DNA of 33,941 nt from Brevundimonas diminuta ATCC 11568 (GCF_000204035.1 NZ_GL883084.1:501585-535525), one strand, 5' to 3'. Shown: positions 8,596-17,979, counted from the stretch's first letter. Made by a program: numbers and translations. The notes: generated by a model not told the origin, from the sequence alone.

Positions 8596-9102
8596 ATGCT
8601 GAGCCGCTTCGGACGCCGTCGCGACGACCGAGGCGGCGAGCAGGCTGTCGTTCCTTCTGACGCCTTGTCGGACGGCGTGGACAGCCTGCTTGCGGAAGTC
8701 GCCGCCATAGAGACGGCCGCGTGCGACGTCTATGGCCGTCACGGCCTACCCGCCCAGCCGGGTCAGTACCGTCGACAGGGTGAGAACGGCGCCCGGGAGA
8801 AACTGGCCGATCAACTCACCCCTGCCGAGAAATGGGCGATGATCCAGGCCGCGCCGTCCGAAGAAGGCTGGCGCTTCGCCTCGCTGGACGGCATAGGCGC
8901 GCGCTCTACGATCCCTGAGATACGACATGCCTCCGCCGTGCTGGCGGCCTGTCGCGGCCTGCGTCAGAGACTGACCGACGCCGAACCCATAACGCCGCAG
9001 GATCTGGCCGACGCAATCCGCCTGGGCGCCGCCTGGCGTCGCCTGGACGCCGAAAACGCCGCCTCTCCTCTGCTGTTCAAACCGCCCGCCAGCAGCCGCT
9101 AG
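8596..9102 (+). CDS. hypothetical protein of the polysaccharide operon
   Basis: 168 residues starting 5 bp after the export lipoprotein stop, preceded by AAAGGCG, so probably cotranscribed. The sequence is soluble, without signal peptide or membrane helix. It begins with a basic stretch ([15 protein letters not shown]) and is helical and alanine-rich further on ([57 protein letters not shown]). I recognise no family or catalytic motif. Position suggests an accessory role in polysaccharide synthesis or export, but nothing in the protein proves it. Its TAG stop shares the palindrome CTAG with the TAG stop of the convergent LLM gene, so the two coding regions overlap by 4 bp. Confidence 0.75.
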   Translation: MLSRFGRRRDDRGGEQAVVPSDALSDGVDSLLAEVAAIETAACDVYGRHGLPAQPGQYRRQGENGAREKLADQLTPAEKWAMIQAAPSEEGWRFASLDGIGARSTIPEIRHASAVLAACRGLRQRLTDAEPITPQDLADAIRLGAAWRRLDAENAASPLLFKPPASSR

Positions 9103-10094
9103 GCGGACGCCAGCCCGGTCGCCGCGGCGAGCAGCTCGAGCGAGCGCACGCGGGCGGCCGGATCCCATATCTGGCTGGTCAGCATCAGCTCGTCCGCGTC
9201 GGTCTGGGCGATGAAGGCGTCGAGGGCGGCCTTGGCCGTCGCGGGCGCGCCCACCGCCGAACAGGCCAGGGCGACGTCGATCATGCCGCGCGCCGCGCCG
9301 TCCAGCCGTTCGTAGTAGCCCTCGACCGGCGGCGGCAGCTTGCCGGGGCGGCCGGTTCTCAGGTTAACGAAAGCCTGCTGGACCGAAGTGAACAGCAGGC
9401 GCGCCGCCTCGTCCGTGTCAGCCACAAAGGCGTTGTAGCCCAGCATGACGTAAGGCTTCTCAAGATGCGGCGATGGACGGAAGGTCTGGCGATAGATGTC
9501 GAGGGCCCGCAGCATCTCGCCCGGCGCAAAATGGCTGGCGAAGGCGTAAGGCAGGCCCAGGTGCGCCGCCAGCTGGGCGCCGTAGGTCGAGGAGCCGAGG
9601 ATCCAGGTCGGCACGGCCTGGCCCTCGCCCGGATTGGCGATGATGCGCTGATCCGGCGTCGCGGGCGCGAACCACTGCATCAGCTCCATCACGTCCTGAG
9701 GGAAGGCGTCGTGGTCGCCCTGAAGCGTGCGGCGCAAAGCTCGCGCCGTCGCCTGATCCGAGCCAGGCGCGCGGCCGAGGCCCAGGTCGATCCGACCGGG
9801 GTGAAGCGCGTTCAGGGTGCCGAACTGCTCGGCGATGACCAGGGGGGCGTGGTTGGGCAGCATGACCCCGCCGGCGCCGACGCGGATGGTCTTCGTCGCC
9901 GCCGCCACCGCGCCGATGACGACCGAGGTCGCGGCGCTGGCGATGCCCGGCATGTTGTGATGCTCGGCCAGCCAGTAGCGATTGTAGCCCAGCCGTTCGG
10001 CGTGGCGGGCCAGATCAATGGTGTTGGCGAGCGCCTGCCCCACGTCGGAGCCTTCCGGCACGGGGGCGAGGTCGAGAATGGACAGAGGGATCAT
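9099..10094 (-). CDS. LLM class flavin-dependent oxidoreductase (luciferase-like)
   Basis: 331-residue TIM-barrel protein of the bacterial-luciferase superfamily, MsnO8-like in the shape of its N-terminus ([15 protein letters not shown]). Characteristic blocks are [63 protein letters not shown] and [27 protein letters not shown]. Members use FMN(H2) or F420; in a proteobacterium FMN is more likely. The substrate is unknown. The frame continues 18 codons upstream to 10148, but MIPLSILD matches the family start. It is transcribed opposite to the polysaccharide operon and downstream of the DUF3617 gene. The gap to that gene is 72 bp, so cotranscription is possible but not compelling. Confidence 0.9.
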   Translation of the reverse strand: MIPLSILDLAPVPEGSDVGQALANTIDLARHAERLGYNRYWLAEHHNMPGIASAATSVVIGAVAAATKTIRVGAGGVMLPNHAPLVIAEQFGTLNALHPGRIDLGLGRAPGSDQATARALRRTLQGDHDAFPQDVMELMQWFAPATPDQRIIANPGEGQAVPTWILGSSTYGAQLAAHLGLPYAFASHFAPGEMLRALDIYRQTFRPSPHLEKPYVMLGYNAFVADTDEAARLLFTSVQQAFVNLRTGRPGKLPPPVEGYYERLDGAARGMIDVALACSAVGAPATAKAALDAFIAQTDADELMLTSQIWDPAARVRSLELLAAATGLASA

Positions 10095-10166
10095 CCGACC
10101 GATATGGGGGCCGCTTTTCAGCGACGCCATACCGGCCGTGACGATCAATCGTCTATGGGCGGGCGC

Positions 10167-10679
10167 TTACTGACCGGCGGGGCAGTCGCCGATGCGCTCG
10201 GCGGTCATGGTGACCTTGGTCTGGGCCATCTGCGGCGTCGGCGCCGGGTCCATCTTGGTCGTGACCTCGGTGACGTAGCGGCTGTTGAAGTCGCCGGTCA
10301 CGCGGATGGTGGAGTCGGCCTTCATATTGCCCGGCAAGGTGCAGGACGAGGTGGCGACCATGGCGTCGCCCTCACGCGCGAACGGCTTGGTCGTACAGTC
10401 GGCGCCCGGCTGCTGGGCGCTGGCCGGGGCCTCAAGCTTGGCTTCCTTGATGCAGACTTCCTGCGGCGGGACGGCGGCGCCGCCCGGCATGCCTTCCATG
10501 GCGGTGGACACGCGCCACAGGCCCGGCTTGGGCGCATCGAGCGTCGCCGGCGCGGCGGCCGTCGAAGCGGTCTCAGCCCCGTCAGCGGCCGGAGTTTCGG
10601 CCTTGTTGTTGTTGTTTCCGCAGGCCGACAGACCCAGCAGGCAGGCGATGGCGACGCCGCCGATGATCGCTGAACGCAT
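10167..10679 (-). CDS. DUF3617-like lipoprotein
   Basis: 170 residues. Residues 1-20 form a lipoprotein signal (MRSAIIGGVAIACLLGLSAC), with lipidated Cys20 followed by an Asn-rich GNNNN and a Thr/Ala linker. The globular part reads KPGLWRVSTAMEGMPGG, QEVCIKEAKLEAP, SSCTLPGNMKADSTIRVTGDFNS and ends TMTAERIGDCPAGQ. The PG-x-W start, paired cysteines and the C-terminal ER-x-G-DC block are typical of DUF3617 proteins, which are common in Sphingomonadales and Caulobacterales. Function is unknown; predicted location is the periplasmic face of a membrane. The upstream region (10680-10753) separates it from engB and contains an imperfect CCCCTC/GAGGGG inverted repeat. Confidence 0.8.
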   Translation of the reverse strand: MRSAIIGGVAIACLLGLSACGNNNNKAETPAADGAETASTAAAPATLDAPKPGLWRVSTAMEGMPGGAAVPPQEVCIKEAKLEAPASAQQPGADCTTKPFAREGDAMVATSSCTLPGNMKADSTIRVTGDFNSRYVTEVTTKMDPAPTPQMAQTKVTMTAERIGDCPAGQ

Positions 10680-10753
10680 GGAGCGCTCCCCTCTCGTTAA
10701 GAACCGAGGGGGACAACGCCGGTCTGGCTTAACGGTTCACGCGGATGTGAGAT

Positions 10754-11422
10754 TCAGTCGAGGACGACGCCCGTGGTGCGCATGATCTCGGCGCGCAGTT
10801 CGGGCAGGCCGAAACCCTTTTCCGACGAAGTGACGGCGACGTGGGGATAGGCGGCCGGGCGCTTGGAGATGGCCTTCAGCGTCGCCGCCTGGACCTTTTC
10901 GGCCTCGCCCTTCTTCAGCTTGTCGGCCTTGGTCAGGACGATCTGATAGGAGACGGCCGACAGGTCCAGTGCGTCCAACGCCTCGTCGTCGACCTTCTTC
11001 AGGCCGTGGCGGCTGTCGATCAGCAGATAGACGCGCTTCAGCGTCACCCGGCCGCGCAGATAGTCGCGGCCCAGATCCTGGAACTTCTTGACCGTGGTCT
11101 TGGACGCCTTGGCCCAGCCGTAGCCGGGCAGATCGACCAGACGCATCCGCCCGTCCAGGTCGAAGAAGTTGACCTCGCGCGTGCGGCCCGGCTCGTTGGA
11201 GGCCCTGGCCAGCTTGTGCATGCCGACCAGGCCGTTGATCAGACTGGACTTGCCCACATTGGAGCGGCCGGCGAAGGCGATCTCGGGCAGGTCCGGAGTC
11301 GGCAGCTGCTCGATCTTGGCGCAGCCCAGGACGAAGCTGGCCTGGCGCGCGAACAGGACGCGCGCCGCCTCGATCTCGGCGTCGGAATATTCCCCGACCT
11401 TGGGCTCGTCAGACGCGTCCAA
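10754..11422 (-). CDS. engB: ribosome biogenesis GTP-binding protein EngB/YihA
   Basis: 222-residue Ras-like GTPase required for 50S subunit assembly. G1 is [16 protein letters not shown] (about residues 50-65), a switch region [13 protein letters not shown] follows, G3 is [12 protein letters not shown]4 is [10 protein letters not shown] and G5 lies in [14 protein letters not shown]. Length and motif spacing are normal for EngB. It starts 4 bp after the yidC stop and is the last gene of rpmH-rnpA-yidC-engB, the usual alphaproteobacterial arrangement. The ~40-residue N-terminal extension with [19 protein letters not shown] is normal for the family. Confidence 0.96.
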   Translation of the reverse strand: MDASDEPKVGEYSDAEIEAARVLFARQASFVLGCAKIEQLPTPDLPEIAFAGRSNVGKSSLINGLVGMHKLARASNEPGRTREVNFFDLDGRMRLVDLPGYGWAKASKTTVKKFQDLGRDYLRGRVTLKRVYLLIDSRHGLKKVDDEALDALDLSAVSYQIVLTKADKLKKGEAEKVQAATLKAISKRPAAYPHVAVTSSEKGFGLPELRAEIMRTTGVVLD

Positions 11423-11426
11423 CCGA

Positions 11427-13229
11427 TCAGGCCTTCTTGAAGCGGGCGAGGAAGGCGTCGATCGGGTTCTCGGCCTTGAAGCGATGCATGATCACATACT
11501 GCTGGATGATCGACAGCACGTTGTTCCACGCCCAGTAGATCAGCAGGCCGGCCGCGAACGGGGCCATGATGAAGGTGAAGACGATCGGCATCAGGGCGAA
11601 GATCTGGCGCTGCATCGGATCCTGCGCCGGCGGGTTCATCGCCATCTGCAGCCACATGGTGAAGCCATAGACCAGGGGCAGCACGCCCAGGTGCAGCGGG
11701 CCGTTCAGGATGCCGCCCAGGATCGGCAGGGTCGCCGGATCCCACGGAATGGCGCCGAACAGGTTCCAGATCGTCGAAGGGTCGCGCGCCGACAGGTCGC
11801 GGATCCAGCCGAAGAAGGGCGCGTGACGCATTTCAATGGTCACGAACAGCACCTTGTACAGGGCGTAGAAGACCGGGATCTGCACCACCATCGGCAAGCA
11901 GCCCGCCAGCGGATTGATCTTCTCCCGCTGATACAGGGCCATCATCTCCTGCTGCTGCTTCTGCGGTTCGGAGCCGTGCTTCTTCTTGATCTCCTCCATC
12001 TTGGGCTGGAGGTTCCGCATCTTCGAGAGGCTCTCGTACGACTTGTTGGCCAGCGGGAAGAGGATCAGCTTGACCACCACCGTCAGGGCCAGGATGGCCA
12101 AGCCGAAGTTGCCCAGGACGCCGTAGAAGAACTCCACCACGGTGAAGATCGGGCGCGTCAGGAACCAGAACATGCCCCAGTCGATGGCGTAGACGAAACG
12201 CGGCAGGTTCAGCGACTGCTCATAGGCCTTCAGCACCTCGGCGCGCTTGGCCCCGGCGAACAGACGCTGGGTCTCCTCGATCTGGCGGCCCGGCTGGATG
12301 GTGTGGGTGGCGCCCAGCATGGCGGCTTCGTGGATGTTCATCCCCTGGGCGTCGCGCACCGAGAAACGGCCCTCGATGGTCTCGTCCTGGGTGGGGATCA
12401 GGGCCGCCAGCCAGTATTTGTCGGTGATGCCCAGCCAGCCGCCGGTCGATTGGTTCTCGATGCGCGGCTTCTTGGCCCAGTCCTTGTACTTGACCTGTTC
12501 GGTCGAATAGCCGCCCCCGTCGCCGAAGGTGCCGATGGCGCCTTCGTGCAGGATCATCTGCTTGCCCAGGTCGACCGGAACACCCTGGCGCTCGACGCGG
12601 CCGTAGGGAGCGATGGCGATGGCCTGGGTTCCCAGGTTGGCGACCGTATCCTTGACCGTGAACATGTACTGGTCGTCGATCGAGACGACGCGCGTGAAGC
12701 GCAGGCCCGAACCGTTGTCCCAGGTCAGTTCGACCGGAGTGGTCGGCGTCAGGGTCGAGCCCTTGGTCAGGCGCCAGACGGTGTTGGGGCCGGGCACGCC
12801 GCCGGCGACGTTCGGGCCGCTCCAGCCGAACTGGGCGAAATAGGCGTGCTCCATGCCCTGCGGGCGGAACAGCTCGACCGGCGGGGAATTCTTGTCCAGC
12901 GTCTCGCGGTAGCGGGTCAGATACAGGTCGTCGATGCGCGCGCCCTGCAGCGACAGCGAGCCCTTCAGGGTCGGGGTCTGGATCGGCACGCGCGCGACCG
13001 TGCCCAGGGCCTGGGCGCGATCCTTGATGAAGACGCCCGGCGCGGCGCCCGACGGCGTCAGGCCGGCGTCGGCGGAAGCCTCGCGCGCCTTCTGCTGCTC
13101 GGCGGCGACGATCTGCGCCTGGCGGCGGCTCTCGGCCTGCGGGCGCATCACCATGAAGTAGTAGACGCCCATGATCAGGGCCGCGCACACGAAGAAGATG
13201 ATGGTGTTGCGCGAGTTCTCGTTCTGCAT
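11427..13229 (-). CDS. yidC: membrane protein insertase YidC
   Basis: 600-residue inner-membrane insertase/chaperone (Oxa1 family) that integrates proteins with or without SecYEG. TM1 is [20 protein letters not shown] at the N-terminus. A large periplasmic beta-sandwich domain occupies about residues 70-350. The Oxa1 core follows (about 370-590): [19 protein letters not shown], the cytoplasmic hairpin [13 protein letters not shown] through [21 protein letters not shown], and the last helices [20 protein letters not shown] and [14 protein letters not shown]. It starts 5 bp after rnpA. The small yidD gene often found between rnpA and yidC is absent here. Confidence 0.97.
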   Translation of the reverse strand: MQNENSRNTIIFFVCAALIMGVYYFMVMRPQAESRRQAQIVAAEQQKAREASADAGLTPSGAAPGVFIKDRAQALGTVARVPIQTPTLKGSLSLQGARIDDLYLTRYRETLDKNSPPVELFRPQGMEHAYFAQFGWSGPNVAGGVPGPNTVWRLTKGSTLTPTTPVELTWDNGSGLRFTRVVSIDDQYMFTVKDTVANLGTQAIAIAPYGRVERQGVPVDLGKQMILHEGAIGTFGDGGGYSTEQVKYKDWAKKPRIENQSTGGWLGITDKYWLAALIPTQDETIEGRFSVRDAQGMNIHEAAMLGATHTIQPGRQIEETQRLFAGAKRAEVLKAYEQSLNLPRFVYAIDWGMFWFLTRPIFTVVEFFYGVLGNFGLAILALTVVVKLILFPLANKSYESLSKMRNLQPKMEEIKKKHGSEPQKQQQEMMALYQREKINPLAGCLPMVVQIPVFYALYKVLFVTIEMRHAPFFGWIRDLSARDPSTIWNLFGAIPWDPATLPILGGILNGPLHLGVLPLVYGFTMWLQMAMNPPAQDPMQRQIFALMPIVFTFIMAPFAAGLLIYWAWNNVLSIIQQYVIMHRFKAENPIDAFLARFKKA

Positions 13230-13234
13230 CGGGA

Positions 13235-13663
13235 TCAGCGGTCCTGGTCGGCGGGGCGCGGGTCGGGGGCGGCGCGGGCGGTCGAAACGGCCCGGTCTCC
13301 CATATCGGAAGCCGTGCGCGGGGTTGCGAGCCTTGTAAGGGCCGATTTCACATCGTCAAGCAAGCGGTCCCAGTCGCGGTCCGCCGTGCCCATGCGGGCG
13401 ATGAACACATAATCGCATCCCGCCCGCCCGTGCAGGGGCGTCAGCAGGCGCGCAGCTTCGCGTAGACGGCGCTTGGCGCGGTTGCGCACGACGGCGCCGC
13501 CGATCTTGCGGGTGGCGGTGAATCCCAGGCGCACCGTCGGGTCGCCGTCGGCGCGATCCAGTTGCTGGACCACCACGGCGCCGCGAGCCTGAGAAACGCC
13601 TTTGGCGGCCGCCAGAAACTGGGGCCGCCTCAACAGGCGATCGATTTTCATCAGATCGGTCAT
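13235..13663 (-). CDS. rnpA: ribonuclease P protein component
   Basis: 142-residue basic protein that binds the RNase P RNA and helps process tRNA 5' leaders. The RNR signature is [17 protein letters not shown], and the preceding [14 protein letters not shown] is the usual FTVSKKVG-type strand. A C-terminal tail of about 25 residues ([23 protein letters not shown] region) extends beyond the fold and looks disordered. ATG at 13663 gives [19 protein letters not shown]; the internal ATG four codons later (MKIDRLL) is an equally plausible start. It follows rpmH by 33 bp, as in most bacteria. Confidence 0.95.
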   Translation of the reverse strand: MTDLMKIDRLLRRPQFLAAAKGVSQARGAVVVQQLDRADGDPTVRLGFTATRKIGGAVVRNRAKRRLREAARLLTPLHGRAGCDYVFIARMGTADRDWDRLLDDVKSALTRLATPRTASDMGDRAVSTARAAPDPRPADQDR

Positions 13664-13696
13664 GCGCCCGCCCTGAAGGGTAATGGGCGCGTGACG

Positions 13697-13831
13697 TCAG
13701 GCCGTCAGGCGCTTGCGGCCTTTGGCGCGGCGACGCGCGACAATCTTTTGACCGTTCTTGGTGGCCATCCGAGAACGGAAGCCGTGACGGCGCTTGCGCA
13801 CGAGTCGCGACGGCTGATAGGTCCGCTTCAC
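13697..13831 (-). CDS. rpmH: 50S ribosomal protein L34
   Basis: 44-residue L34, starting (M)[20 protein letters not shown] and ending [12 protein letters not shown], a full-length match to the family. The initiation codon is GTG at 13831, with GGAG seven bases upstream. An upstream in-frame extension to 13927 exists but is not ribosomal-protein-like. It is the first gene of rpmH-rnpA-yidC-engB. The gene is too short for many automatic callers and is easily mis-started because of the GTG. Confidence 0.96.
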   Translation of the reverse strand: MKRTYQPSRLVRKRRHGFRSRMATKNGQKIVARRRAKGRKRLTA

Positions 13832-13892
13832 GGTCGGCTCCGGGTTACTGGGGTTGGCGACAGACACAAGCGTCAGCCGCGAGAGAGGCGGG

Positions 13893-13921
13893 CGTATAAG
13901 CGGCGACAGGACGGGAGTCAA
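13893..13921 (-). promoter_or_regulatory. sigma-70 promoter of rpmH operon
   Basis: On the minus strand TTGACT (13916-13921) is followed after exactly 17 bp by TATACG (13893-13898). This is a near-consensus housekeeping promoter about 60 bp upstream of the rpmH GTG. A GANTC site (13915-13919) overlaps the -35 element, so CcrM-type adenine methylation could touch it. Confidence 0.7.
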
Positions 13922-14010
13922 CGCCACAGCCGCTTTTCCGTGCAGTCGACAAGCGCGCGCGACAGCGCGAAATCCGCTAGGGATACAGAAGAAAGAGGAC
14001 GGAGCGCGGT

Positions 14011-14739
14011 TTGAACCGGGTCAAAAGATTTCTGCCCCTGGCCGTGCTGTTGGTCGCCGTCGCCGTGATCTTCGGCATGGGCTGGAATCGCTATCTGTCG
14101 CTGGACACCCTGCGTGAGCACGGAACGGCGCTGGAGGCCCTGACCGCCCAGCGCTACCTGCTGATGCTGGGCGCCCTGATGCTGATCTTCAGCCTGCTGA
14201 CGGCCAGCGTGGTGCCCGGCGTGGTCTTCATCACCGTGACGGCGGGCTATCTGTTCGGGCCGTGGGTCGGCGGCGTCGCCACCGCCTTCGCCGCCACCGT
14301 CGGCGCCCTGGCCGTCTATTATGTGGGGCGCACCGCCTTGGGCGATTCCCTGCGCCGCCGCGCCGCCGCCGATACGGGCCTGTTGAACAAGGTCTGCGCC
14401 GGGGTGGACAAGAACACCTTCTGGTATGTGCTGGTCGCGCGGCTGGTGGTCACCGTGCCCTTCCACATGATCAATGTGGCGGCGGGCGTGATGGCGGCGC
14501 CGCTGCGGCCCTATGTCGTCGCCACCTTCATCGGCCTTCTGCCCGCCCACACCATCTATTGCTGGATCGGCGACAGCCTGCACGACGTTCTGATCACGGA
14601 CCCGAATCCTGACATTCGGAGCCTGTTCGCGGAATTCTTCTGGCCCCTGATGGGAGTCGCCTTCCTGTCCATGCTGCTGCCCCTGCTGCTCAAGCTGGCC
14701 CAGAAGCTGCGCGCGCGCCCCCGCATGGAGGCGTCATGA
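14011..14739 (+). CDS. TVP38/TMEM64 (VTT-domain) membrane protein
   Basis: 242-residue inner-membrane protein. The N-terminal helix ([19 protein letters not shown]) is followed by [21 protein letters not shown], the SNARE-associated/VTT core with [21 protein letters not shown], a central [16 protein letters not shown] segment that corresponds to the conserved re-entrant region of this superfamily, and a last helix near [19 protein letters not shown]. Related DedA/VTT proteins are lipid or undecaprenyl-phosphate flippases/scramblases, but the substrate of this subgroup is unknown. The start is TTG at 14011, with GGAG about eight bases upstream; the next ATG would cut into TM1. The stop overlaps the histidine-kinase ATG (ATGA), so the two are coupled. 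Confidence 0.85.
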   Translation: MNRVKRFLPLAVLLVAVAVIFGMGWNRYLSLDTLREHGTALEALTAQRYLLMLGALMLIFSLLTASVVPGVVFITVTAGYLFGPWVGGVATAFAATVGALAVYYVGRTALGDSLRRRAAADTGLLNKVCAGVDKNTFWYVLVARLVVTVPFHMINVAAGVMAAPLRPYVVATFIGLLPAHTIYCWIGDSLHDVLITDPNPDIRSLFAEFFWPLMGVAFLSMLLPLLLKLAQKLRARPRMEAS

Positions 14740-16239
14740 CGGAACGCGAGGCCCTTCCGACGGAGCTTCATACGCCCCTGACCCCGGCGACGACGGCCAG
14801 ACCGCCTGCGACATCGCCCGCCCCATGGCGCGCCCTGCGCCAGCGGCTGCAGCCCCGCGCGCCCGACGGCCTGTCCAGCCGCCTGCTGCTGCTGACCGTC
14901 GCCTTCACCCTGGCGGTCGCCGCCCTGATCATCGTGCCCAGCGCCGCCTCCTTCCAGGAGCGGTGGCTGATGGACCGGCTGCAGGCGGCTGAACTGGCCT
15001 CGGTCGGGGTCGAAGCCCTGCCCTATTCCGCCGTCGAGGACTCCACCGCCGAACAGCTGCTGAGCATCGGCGGGGTGCAGTCGGTCGTCATCGGCGAACA
15101 GGGGGTGCGGCGACTGCTGCTGCAAGCCCCCAACCTGCCGCGCGCGCCCGAACTGATCGACCTGCGCCAGCGCAACGTCGGGGCGCGGCTGCTGGACCCG
15201 TGGAAGACCCTGTTCGGCCACCCCGATCGTTCGCTGCGGGTGCAGGCGGCGCCGCGGTATCGCTCGGGCGATCTGGTCGAGATCCTGGCCCCGGCCCAGC
15301 CGCTGAAGAAGGAGCTGGAGGGCTTTCTGGTCAACAGCCTGATGATGTCGCTGCTGATCGCGGCGGTGGCGGGCGGCCTGCTCTACGCCTCCCTGTCGAT
15401 GCTGGTGCTGCAGCCCCTGCGCCGCGTCACCCGCTCGATCGAACGCTTCGCCGCCAATCCGGAAAGCCCGGCCGAAACGCCCTCGGATCGTCAGGACGAG
15501 ATCGGCCGGGTCGAACGCGAACTGGCCCGGATGCAGGAGGAGGTGCGCCAGTCCCTGCGCTCGCGCGCCCGCCTGGCGGCGCTGGGCGAGGCGGTGGCCA
15601 AGATCAACCACGACCTGCGCAACATGCTGACCTCGGCCCAGATGGCGTCCGAGCGGCTGTCGACCTCGTCCGACCCCCTGGTGGCGACCGCCCTGCCCCG
15701 TCTGGAGCGGGCGCTGGACCGAGCCTCGACCCTGGCGCGCAACGTCCTGGCCTACGGCAAGACCGAGGAGCCGGCGCCCCAGCTTCAGAAGATGCTGCTG
15801 GCCCGCGCGGTGGCCGCCGCCGCCGAGGACGCGGCTGGAGCCGGATGGCGTGCGGCTGGTGCGCGACCTGCCCGCCCGCTTCACCGTCAACGCCGACCCG
15901 GACCAGCTTCACCGCATCCTGGTCAATCTGATGCGCAACGCCCGCCAGGCCATCGAGACCGCGCCCCAGAGCAAGGACAAGAGCGGCAAAGGCGCCATCA
16001 CCGTCAGCGCCGAGACCCGCGGCGGCATGGCCGCCGTCACCGTGCGCGACGACGGCCCCGGCATTCCGCCGCGCCTGGCCGATCGCCTGTTCGAGCCCTT
16101 CGTCAGCGGCGGCGGGGCCGACGGCACGGGCCTGGGCCTGACCATTTCACGCGAGCTGGCGGCCAACCACGGCGGCGCCCTGACGCTGCTGGACACCGGA
16201 CCGCAGGGCACGCGTTTCGAGCTTCTGTTGCCGCTCTAG
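14736..16239 (+). pseudogene. sensor histidine kinase, frameshifted before the ATPase domain
   Basis: In the first frame (14736 to about 15833) the protein has TM1 (RLLLLTVAFTLAVAALIIV, about 49-67), a ~130-residue periplasmic sensor region, TM2 (SLMMSLLIAAVAGGLLYASL, about 201-220), a HAMP-like linker (LQPLRRVTRSIERFAA) and a HisKA dimerisation helix with the phosphoacceptor in AKINHDLRNMLTS (His292). The ATPase domain continues in the +1 frame from about 15832: LEPDGVRLVRDLPARF, N-box NLMRNARQAIE, G1 DDGPGIPPR, F-box LFEPFVSGG, G2 GTGLGLTISREL, stop 16237-16239. Restoring two bases (GCGG to GCGCGG near 15831) would rejoin the frames. This is either a recent 2-bp deletion in a GC repeat or a sequence error. 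It is coupled to the upstream VTT gene; no response regulator is adjacent. Confidence 0.88.
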
Positions 16240-16243
16240 GGCG

Positions 16244-16279
16244 CCGGACGGCAGCCTTACGCCGTCCCGGACGTTGTTT
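16244..16279 (+). terminator. possible terminator after the histidine kinase
   Basis: GGACGGC (16246-16252) can pair with GCCGTCC (16261-16267) across an 8-nt loop. T-rich sequence (GTTGTTTCC) follows about 6 nt later, so it is a weaker candidate than the one at 16875. Confidence 0.4.
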
Positions 16280-16341
16280 CCTTTGAACGCCGAAAGCGCC
16301 AAGCTTGCGGTCCTTCGTATTCCTCCCGCCAGGAGCGCTCC

Positions 16342-16860
16342 ATGACCCGCCCCCCGTCCTCGCAAACCCGCCCCGCCCGTCCCCTGGCGGCGCTGATGCT
16401 GACCACGACCCTGGCCTTCTCGCTGGCGGCCGGCTCCGCCTACGCTCAGGGCCAGAGCCAGACCCGCCCGCAACCGGCGCCGAAAGATCCCGTGGCCGAA
16501 ATGCTGCTGTCCAAGGGCGAGCGTTATCATCGCGCGCCGGATTCGGCCCAGGATCCCGACGAGCTGCGCCAAACCCAGGCCCTGAACGCCGAGATCGTGG
16601 CCCAGAACGACCTGGCCGAGAACGAAGACCGCGCCAATCAGGCCGCCCAGGCCGAGGCCCAGCGGCGCTGGCAGGCCGAAGTGGAGCAGACGGAGGCGCA
16701 GGCGCGCGCCGATCGCGAACGGCATGAGGCGGATCTTCGCGCCGCCGACGAGGCCCAGGCCCGCTATGAGCGCGACATGGCCGACTGGCGCGCCACCGCC
16801 GCCGCCTGTCAGCGCGGCGACACCGCGCGCTGCAACGCGGGCCGCAAGACGCCGAACTGA
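16342..16860 (+). CDS. secreted alanine/glutamate-rich hypothetical protein
   Basis: 172 residues. The N-terminus carries a Sec signal (basic Pro-rich start, hydrophobic LAALMLTTTLAFSLAAG, cleavage after SAYA around residue 35). The mature protein is almost entirely predicted helix/coiled coil, rich in Ala, Gln, Glu and Arg (RANQAAQAEAQRRWQAE, EADLRAADEAQARYERDM). A short C-terminal segment has two cysteines (AAACQRGDTARCNAG) that could form a disulfide in the periplasm. AGGAG lies about 7 bases before the ATG. No family recognised; by composition it resembles periplasmic structural or lysozyme-inhibitor-like small proteins, but I would not assign a role. It is followed by a clear terminator. 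Confidence 0.75.
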   Translation: MTRPPSSQTRPARPLAALMLTTTLAFSLAAGSAYAQGQSQTRPQPAPKDPVAEMLLSKGERYHRAPDSAQDPDELRQTQALNAEIVAQNDLAENEDRANQAAQAEAQRRWQAEVEQTEAQARADRERHEADLRAADEAQARYERDMADWRATAAACQRGDTARCNAGRKTPN

Positions 16861-16874
16861 GGCTTCAGATAAGG

Positions 16875-16911
16875 AAAGGGCGCCGCCGACCTCGCGTGGG
16901 GCGCCCTTTTT
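16875..16911 (+). terminator. rho-independent terminator
   Basis: AAAGGGCGCC (16875-16884) and GGCGCCCTTT (16900-16909) form a perfect 10-bp stem with a 15-nt loop, ending in five T. It lies between the convergent 16342 gene and nrdB; the minus-strand T-run is shorter, so termination of nrdB here would be weaker. Confidence 0.85.
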
Positions 16912-16932
16912 CTCGCTTGAGATCAGGCCGGA

Positions 16933-17979
16933 TCAGGCCCCGACGGATTCCGTGCGGCGCTTCATCATGTTGTCGAAGCTGTCCCAGACGCCGTCGGCGC
17001 CGTGCCAGGCGCCCTGCGTGGCGGCCTTGGAGTATTCGGTGGCGCGCGCCTCGAAGAAGTTGGCGTGCTCGACGCCCGACAGCAGGGCCTGCAGCCACGG
17101 CAGCGGATTCTCGGTCACGCCGTAGACTTCCGGCAGGTGCAGCTGACGCAGGCGCCAGTCGGCGATGAAGCGGATATAGGCCTTGATGTCGTCTGGCGTC
17201 ATGCCGTTCACCGGGCCCATTTCGAAGGCCAGGTCGATGAACTTGTCCTCCATCTCGATCACCGTCTTGCAGCAGTCGACGATGTCGTCGGCCACGGCCT
17301 TGGTGACGGCGCCCGTCTCCTTGTTGAAGGCGTGGTAGAGCTTGATGATGCCTTCGCAGTGCAGGCTCTCGTCGCGCACCGACCAGGACACGATCTGTCC
17401 CATGCCCTTCATCTTGGACTGGCGCGGGAAGTTCATCAGCATGGCGAAGCTAGCGAACAGCTGCAGCCCTTCCGAGAAGCCTCCGAACATGGCCAGGGTC
17501 CGGCAGATGTCGGCGTCGCTGTCGACCCCGAACTGGCCCATGTAGTCGTGCTTGTCCTTCATGGCCTCGTATTCCATGAAGGCGCCGAACTCGCTCTCGG
17601 GCATGCCGATGGTCTCGAGCAGCAGGGCGTAGGCCGCGATATGGATGGTCTCCATATTGGCGAAGGCGGCCAGCATCATCTTCACTTCGGTCGGTTTGAA
17701 CACCCGGCCGTAGCGCTCCATGTAGTTGTCCTGCACCTCGATGTCCGCCTGGGTGAAGAAGCGGAAGATCTGGGTCAGCAGGTTACGCTCGCCGTCGTTC
17801 AGATTGGCGGCCCAGTCCTTGACGTCCTCGCCCATCGGGACTTCTTCAGGCATCCAGTGGACCTGCTGCTGCTTCTTCCACATGTCGAAGGCCCACGGAT
17901 AGCGGAAGGGCTTGTAGGCGGCCGAGGGGGTCAGCAGACCGGGCGTGCCGGGACGAATGATCGTGGCGGGAGCGTTCAT
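16933..17979 (-). CDS. nrdB: ribonucleotide reductase class Ia, beta (radical) subunit
   Basis: 348-residue R2 protein that holds the diiron-tyrosyl radical used by NrdA to make dNTPs. The expected ligands are visible: Asp79 (FFTQADIE), Glu110 and His113 with radical Tyr117 in METIHIAAY, Glu170 (GGFSEGLQ), Glu204 and His207 (VRDESLHCEG). Tyr117 makes this a tyrosyl-radical enzyme rather than the Phe-containing Ic type. ATG at 17979 gives MNAPATIIRPG and normal length; the frame stays open 28 codons upstream without family similarity. It is transcribed away from nrdA, with three unrelated genes in between. NrdR-like boxes lie 76-122 bp upstream and a GANTC site at 17997-18001. Confidence 0.96.
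   Translation of the reverse strand: MNAPATIIRPGTPGLLTPSAAYKPFRYPWAFDMWKKQQQVHWMPEEVPMGEDVKDWAANLNDGERNLLTQIFRFFTQADIEVQDNYMERYGRVFKPTEVKMMLAAFANMETIHIAAYALLLETIGMPESEFGAFMEYEAMKDKHDYMGQFGVDSDADICRTLAMFGGFSEGLQLFASFAMLMNFPRQSKMKGMGQIVSWSVRDESLHCEGIIKLYHAFNKETGAVTKAVADDIVDCCKTVIEMEDKFIDLAFEMGPVNGMTPDDIKAYIRFIADWRLRQLHLPEVYGVTENPLPWLQALLSGVEHANFFEARATEYSKAATQGAWHGADGVWDSFDNMMKRRTESVGA

Noticed and set aside
11169-13412. 747-codon open frame antisense to yidC/engB
   Set aside because: Translation is low-complexity His/Gln/Asp/Arg-rich, the usual mirror of a GC-rich coding frame; yidC, engB and rnpA on the other strand are unambiguous.
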